From Pumilibacter muris (GTDB lineage: Bacteria > Bacillota > Clostridia > Christensenellales > Pumilibacteraceae), in NCBI RefSeq assembly GCF_943193045.1, contig NZ_CALPCN010000002.1:124001-188000 (forward strand): a stretch of 64,000 nucleotides of DNA. Reading direction: 5' to 3'. The notes below the pieces were generated by a model. The model made no database searches. It was not told where the DNA came from and saw only the letters and a program-made list of their open reading frames with translations. Positions 59,847-64,000 of the stretch are shown here, in pieces. Each line of letters starts with the position of its first letter. Position 1 is the stretch's first letter. The position numbers were made by a program, and so were the translations under genes.

Positions 59847-61814
59847 TTACTTCTTCGCTCTCTTAATATTATCTTGCAGCCTTCTGAGCTCCGTTATTCT
59901 GTCGCGCAACCTAATGGCGGTTTCGAAATCGAGCGACGACGAAGCCACGCTCATCAAGCTGCGGAGCTTGTCGATTTGGCGGGGAATGTCCTCCTCGTCT
60001 ATTTTCTCCTCTTCTTTTTGCGATATTTCCAAAGTGTTGGTAATGGGCTTAACTATGGTTTTGGGAATTATGCCGTTGCGCTCGTTATATTCCTTTTGCT
60101 TTTGTCTGCGCCGCTCGGTTTCCCCTATCGCCCGTTCCATAGAACCCGTAAGCGTGTCGGCATACATAATAACCCGCCCTTCGCTGTTGCGCGCGGCTCT
60201 GCCCACCGTTTGAATCAAAGCGGATTCGCTTCGCAAAAAGCCCTCTTTGTCGGCGTCGAGAATAGCAACAAGCCGCACTTCGGGAATATCGAGTCCCTCT
60301 CTTAAAAGGTTTATTCCCACGAGAACGTCGAAATCGCCCGCTCGCAACGAATTAACGATTTGTATGCGCTCCATAGTTCCTATGTCGGAATGTAAATAGT
60401 TCACCCGAACGCTGTGGTCGGCAAGATAGTCGGTTAAACTTTCCGCCATTCGCTTAGTAAGCGTAGTAACCAAAATCCTGCCGCCTTTTTCCACAGTGCT
60501 CTTTATTTCGGAAAGCAAATCGTCTATTTGCCCTTCCGTAGGTTTCACAGTTATTTCGGGGTCTAAAAGCCCTGTGGGGCGAATAATCTGTTCGGCAACA
60601 AACCCGCCCGCCTTTTCGCGCTCGTATGGCGCGGGCGTAGCCGAAACGTAAACCGTTTGCCCTATTCGCGCGTTAAATTCGTCGAACGTGAGCGGACGGT
60701 TGTCGTAGGCGGCGGGAAGCCTGAATCCGTAGTCAACAAGGCTTTGCTTTCGGCTCCTGTCGCCCGCGTTCATTGCGCGAACCTGCGGAAGAGTCATGTG
60801 GCTTTCGTCTACGAACAGCAAAAAGTCGCGCGGGAAATAATCGAGCAAAGTAAACGGAGGTTGTCCCGTAACGCGCCCGTCGAAATAGCGCGAATAGTTT
60901 TCTATGCCCGTGCAGTATCCCATTTCGCGCATCATTTCCATGTCGTATTTCACGCGTTGCCCTATTCGTTGCGCTTCTATAAGTTTTCCCGAATCGGTAA
61001 AAAATTTAACCTGCTCTTCCATGTCGCGCTCTATTTGTGCAAGCGCTCGGTTTAATATGTCTTGCTCTACGGCATAGTGGCTTGCGGGAAATATCGCCGC
61101 GTGCTTCAATCTGTTCACCACTCGCCCCGAAACAATTTCAAACTCGCCGAGGCTTTCTATTTCGTCGCCGAAAAATTCGACGCGCACCCCCAGTTCGCTC
61201 GACGACGCTATAAATATGTCTACCGTGTCGCCTTTAACTCTGAAATTCGTGCGCTCCGCCGCCGTGTCGTTGCGCTTGTAATTTATTCCCACCAAACGGC
61301 GTATAAGCTCGTCGCGCCCTATTGCGTCGCCGGGACGCAACGAAACCGCAAGCTTATAATATTGTTCGGGCGCGCCCAAACCGTATATGCACGAAACCGA
61401 CGCCACCACCAAAGTGTCGCGCCTTTCGTAAAGCGAGCAAGTGGCGCTGTGGCGAAGCTTGTCTATTTCGTCGTTTATTTGCATGTCTTTTTCGATGTAT
61501 GTGTCGGTAGACGCAATGTAGGCTTCGGGTTGGTAGTAGTCGTAATACGACACGAAAAATTCCACTCTGTTATGCGGAAAAAACTCGCGGAACTCGTTGC
61601 AAAGCTGAGCTGCAAGTATTTTGTTGTGAGCAAGCACAAGAGCGGGACGCCCCATTCTCGCTATAACGTTCGCCATAGTGTAGGTTTTGCCGCTTCCCGT
61701 AACTCCCAACAGCACTTGGCTACGAAGTCCGTCGCGCAGCCCTTCGCACAATTTGTCGATAGCTTCGGGTTGGTCGCCCGTAGGGGCATACGGCGCGCAT
61801 AACTTAAAATCCAT
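59847..61814 (-). CDS. uvrB: Excinuclease ABC subunit B
   Basis: The protein has 655 residues. UvrB verifies damage and guides UvrC cutting. Walker A is [10 protein letters not shown] near residue 37; the damage-probing hairpin contains [11 protein letters not shown]; the C-terminal UVR motif ([13 protein letters not shown]) that contacts UvrC is present. No ribosome binding site precedes the ATG. The -10 box ends 6 bases upstream, so the mRNA is probably leaderless. Divergent from the Y-family polymerase gene. Confidence 0.98.
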   Translation of the reverse strand: MDFKLCAPYAPTGDQPEAIDKLCEGLRDGLRSQVLLGVTGSGKTYTMANVIARMGRPALVLAHNKILAAQLCNEFREFFPHNRVEFFVSYYDYYQPEAYIASTDTYIEKDMQINDEIDKLRHSATCSLYERRDTLVVASVSCIYGLGAPEQYYKLAVSLRPGDAIGRDELIRRLVGINYKRNDTAAERTNFRVKGDTVDIFIASSSELGVRVEFFGDEIESLGEFEIVSGRVVNRLKHAAIFPASHYAVEQDILNRALAQIERDMEEQVKFFTDSGKLIEAQRIGQRVKYDMEMMREMGYCTGIENYSRYFDGRVTGQPPFTLLDYFPRDFLLFVDESHMTLPQVRAMNAGDRSRKQSLVDYGFRLPAAYDNRPLTFDEFNARIGQTVYVSATPAPYEREKAGGFVAEQIIRPTGLLDPEITVKPTEGQIDDLLSEIKSTVEKGGRILVTTLTKRMAESLTDYLADHSVRVNYLHSDIGTMERIQIVNSLRAGDFDVLVGINLLREGLDIPEVRLVAILDADKEGFLRSESALIQTVGRAARNSEGRVIMYADTLTGSMERAIGETERRRQKQKEYNERNGIIPKTIVKPITNTLEISQKEEEKIDEEDIPRQIDKLRSLMSVASSSLDFETAIRLRDRITELRRLQDNIKRAKK

Positions 61815-61820
61815 AAGCTT

Positions 61821-61849
61821 ATTTTACCACAACCGCAAAAAATTCGCAA
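61821..61849 (-). promoter_or_regulatory. Promoter of uvrBA, predicted leaderless
   Basis: TTGCGA (61849-61844), a 17-base spacer and TAAAAT (61826-61821), then AAGCTT and the uvrB ATG. Confidence 0.65.
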
Positions 61850-61906
61850 GCGCTGAATACGCTTGAAAAACTAAAAGAAACTTACAATTTCGTACAGGTT
61901 CGCCCC

Positions 61907-61935
61907 TTGAAAATTTTTTCGTTATGTGTTATACT
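61907..61935 (+). promoter_or_regulatory. Promoter of the Y-family polymerase gene, predicted leaderless
   Basis: TTGAAA (61907-61912), a 17-base spacer and TATACT (61930-61935). The ATG follows after 6 bases. Confidence 0.7.
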
Positions 61936-61941
61936 ATTTTC

Positions 61942-63180
61942 ATGGTAACGCCGTCGGACAGACTTATTTTGCATTGCGACCTAAATAATTTTTACGCGTC
62001 GGTAGAGTGCGTGGAACATCCCGAGTGGAGAGAGCTTCCGCTCGCGGTGGCGGGAAATCCCGACAAGCGGCACGGAGTTATTTTAGCTAAAAACGAACTC
62101 GCAAAGAAAAAAGGAATAAAAACGGGCGACACGATTTGGCAGGCGCTTCAAAAAGAACCCGCTCTAAAATGCGTGCCGCCGCACTTTTCGGAATACATGC
62201 GCTATTCCCGCCTCGCGTTCGAAGTATACACCCGCTTTACAAGCCAAGTTGAGCCGTTCGGACCCGACGAGTGTTGGTTAGACGTTACCGCATCCACTAA
62301 AATATTCGGAACGGGCAAAAACATTGCCGACAGCGTGCGCGAAGCGATTAAGCGCGAAACGGGTCTTACGTGCAGCGCGGGCGTTAGCTTTAACAAAGTT
62401 TTCGCTAAAATGGCAAGCGACTTAAAAAAGCCCGACGCGACAACGGTTGTAACCCGCGTGACTTATAAAAAGATTTTGTGGCCTTTGCCGGTGTCGGATA
62501 TGCTTATGGTGGGAAAACGAACGGCGGAAAAACTCGGAAAATTAAATATTTTCACAGTGGGCGACCTCGCCGCCGCCGACGTAAAACTGCTTAAATCGCA
62601 TTTCGGAATAGTGGGCGAAAAACTGCACGGGTACGCCAACGGCAACGACGACGAGCCCGTGCGCGAATACGTTGCAAATCGGGAAGAAAAATCTATGGGG
62701 CACGGCATGACCGCAACGCGCGACCTCGTTTGCTATGCCGACGCCGAAGCGCTAATAACTTATCTTGCCGACAAAGTGGCGCACAGATTGAGAAAGGCTT
62801 CGCTAAGGGGAAGCGGCGTTGCTTTGGGGCTAAGAAGCTACGATTTAAAACACCTTACTCGCCAAAAACCGCTTAGCTCCGCAACGTGTTCGAGCGCCGA
62901 CATTCGCGCCGCCGCGTTCGAACTGTTGCACTCTAATTGGCACGAAGACGTCGCGCTGCGAACAATCACCGTAAGCGTATTCGACTTAACTTCGGTAGAC
63001 GCCGTTCAGATGGGAATGTTCGACGAACAAAAATCGTTGAAAAGCGAAAATCTCGAAAAAGCAATAGACGCAATCCGCAAAAAATACGGCGAGGACGCCA
63101 TTTATCGCGCGGGTATTCCCGGCGCCGACTTTATATACGACAAGAACGACGACGAGGACTTTTTGCCGTTTAAAAGATGA
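61942..63180 (+). CDS. dinB: Y-family translesion DNA polymerase (DinB-like)
   Basis: The protein has 412 residues from the ATG at 61942. The palm motif HCDLNNFYASVE supplies the first catalytic Asp (Asp13); its NNFYAS form resembles UmuC more than classical DinB. DECWLDV supplies the second acidic pair (Asp109, Glu110). The little-finger domain covers about 250-370, and QMGMFDEQ near 364 is the sliding-clamp-binding motif. An in-frame ATG 18 bases upstream overlaps the promoter, so it was not used. No LexA-type operator was found. Confidence 0.92.
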   Translation: MVTPSDRLILHCDLNNFYASVECVEHPEWRELPLAVAGNPDKRHGVILAKNELAKKKGIKTGDTIWQALQKEPALKCVPPHFSEYMRYSRLAFEVYTRFTSQVEPFGPDECWLDVTASTKIFGTGKNIADSVREAIKRETGLTCSAGVSFNKVFAKMASDLKKPDATTVVTRVTYKKILWPLPVSDMLMVGKRTAEKLGKLNIFTVGDLAAADVKLLKSHFGIVGEKLHGYANGNDDEPVREYVANREEKSMGHGMTATRDLVCYADAEALITYLADKVAHRLRKASLRGSGVALGLRSYDLKHLTRQKPLSSATCSSADIRAAAFELLHSNWHEDVALRTITVSVFDLTSVDAVQMGMFDEQKSLKSENLEKAIDAIRKKYGEDAIYRAGIPGADFIYDKNDDEDFLPFKR

Positions 63181-63189
63181 ACGCAAACA

Positions 63190-63219
63190 AAAAACGCGAC
63201 TTAAAACAGTCGCGTTTTT
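63190..63219 (+). terminator. Bidirectional intrinsic terminator
   Basis: A 12-bp stem AAAAACGCGACT / AGTCGCGTTTTT with a 6-base loop, between the polymerase gene and the convergent CvpA-like gene. Confidence 0.88.
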
Positions 63220-63238
63220 AATTTGCTAAATATAGTTT

Positions 63239-64000
63239 TTACAGAGCGAACACAAGTCTTGCGGGAAGAACGGGTTCGTTTTCGGGAACAGGCGGTTTTT
63301 CTTCGCCGCCGTTTTCAATTTCGGCGGGAGGAGTTACTCCCGGTTTTGTGAAGAACTGTTCCCACATATAAATCCATCCGTCGCCTAAAATAACGGTGTC
63401 TTCGTCTCCGTCCGAAAAGCTGAGCGTAACGTTTTCGCCGCCGACCGTATAGTTTCCGTGTTGTTCTCTCGCGTCGGGCACTCCGTCAACGTAAGTTTTC
63501 AAACTGAAAGTTCCGTCGGCTTTAAGTTCGAGCTTATAAGTGAGTTCGTCATTGTTGCTCATCTCGGTGAAGCTGTATTCGCCCACATACGGCTTTTCTT
63601 CCGTTTCACCGTTATTTCCGCCGTTGTTTTCGTTGTCGCCGTCGGTGTTTTCGTTGCCGCGCGCCCAAATTCTGAGCAAAGTTTCAAGCCTGTTCTTTCC
63701 GCCCGAAATCACGCTGTCGGTTGCTCGGGAAATTTGTTTATACAGCGGTGCGCCTATAACGCTTTTATCGAGCTGCTCGCGCACAGGCGCCATAAAGCCG
63801 ACGCCCATAAGAAAAGTCATGAGAACCATAATAACGCACACAAAGCCCACGCCTTTAACCGCTCCGATTACCAAACCGAACAGACGGTTGGCGGCTCCCG
63901 TAAGCTTATCTTTCGTCATTGCGTTGGCGAACATTGTAAACAGCAACAACAGAAAACGTATAACGATAAAAATCCCCAAACATACGATTACGCTGAACAC
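63239..64000 (-). CDS. CvpA-family membrane protein, N-terminus outside window
   Basis: The frame is open to the window edge; 253 residues are visible and the true start is beyond base 64000. Two hydrophobic segments around the GAANRLFGLVIGAVKGVGFVCVIMVLMTFLMGVGF region, with TDSV after, match the second half of CvpA, a membrane protein linked in E. coli to colicin V production and envelope stress. An Asn/Glu-rich linker follows, then a beta-rich domain (about 130-215, YSFTEMSNNDELTYKLELKADGTFSL) like small lipocalin-type DUFs, and a Pro/Glu-rich end. Confidence 0.7.
   Translation of the reverse strand: MFSVIVCLGIFIVIRFLLLLFTMFANAMTKDKLTGAANRLFGLVIGAVKGVGFVCVIMVLMTFLMGVGFMAPVREQLDKSVIGAPLYKQISRATDSVISGGKNRLETLLRIWARGNENTDGDNENNGGNNGETEEKPYVGEYSFTEMSNNDELTYKLELKADGTFSLKTYVDGVPDAREQHGNYTVGGENVTLSFSDGDEDTVILGDGWIYMWEQFFTKPGVTPPAEIENGGEEKPPVPENEPVLPARLVFAL

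Noticed and set aside
61850-61906. LexA box between uvrB and the Y-family polymerase gene
   Set aside because: CGAACCTGTACGAA resembles half of a Gram-positive box, but the second half is not the inverted complement.

Overview
The window looks like a chromosomal segment of an uncultured, probably anaerobic, spore-lineage Firmicute (Clostridia, perhaps a gut Christensenellales-type lineage). The grounds are a SPOCS/DUF3794 spore-coat-type protein divergent from veg, ATP-type PEP carboxykinase, pyruvate formate-lyase with its activase, classical TTGACA/TATAAT promoters, AGGAGG-type ribosome binding sites, several TTG/GTG starts, and LplB/YtcP-type sugar permeases. No rRNA, tRNA, CRISPR array, transposase or phage gene was seen. 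The exact taxon is inference.

1-9.1 kb: partial SPOCS protein, veg, a secreted leucine-rich-repeat lipoprotein, pckA, an acidic zinc-ribbon protein, two membrane proteins sharing an LVPP motif, and ksgA. 9.1-16 kb: rplM-rpsI with a long leader, a nucleoside hydrolase, then metA-pyk-response regulator-histidine kinase, tightly spaced. 16-29 kb: a hypothetical protein, CDF metal exporter, EIIC-like membrane protein, fabZ, pflA, a cytoplasmic LRR protein lying between pflA and pflB, a GH2-like enzyme whose acid/base Glu is replaced, and a P-type ATPase.

29-39 kb is accessory. A 2642-residue secreted protein consists of a long series of related beta-rich modules followed by a 640-residue Ala-rich helical tail. 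Next to it is an AT-rich cargo segment (37.37-39.13 kb) bounded by matching terminal inverted repeats. It carries a GNAT acetyltransferase, a gene frameshifted in a C9 tract, and an orphan gene. 39-53.7 kb is a LacI-controlled glycan locus: Gfo/Idh/MocA oxidoreductase, GH114-discoidin lipoprotein, solute-binding protein, two permeases, two beta-sandwich surface proteins, a DUF4874/DUF4832 surface protein and the divergent LacI regulator. TGTTTACTAA-type operator candidates lie at three promoters. Two of the surface proteins end in a Cys-transmembrane-Arg tail resembling MYXO/Synergist-CTERM signals.

53.7-64 kb: SdpI-like and CmpB-like membrane proteins, a GT4 glycosyltransferase, uvrB-uvrA divergent from a Y-family polymerase, and a partial CvpA-like protein. 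uvrB, the polymerase gene and the P-type ATPase gene have a good promoter ending 6-7 bases before the start codon and no ribosome binding site, so they are predicted to be leaderless.

The best candidates for something undescribed are the modular 2642-residue protein, the inverted-repeat cargo segment, and the LacI/GH114 locus with its Cys-anchored surface proteins.
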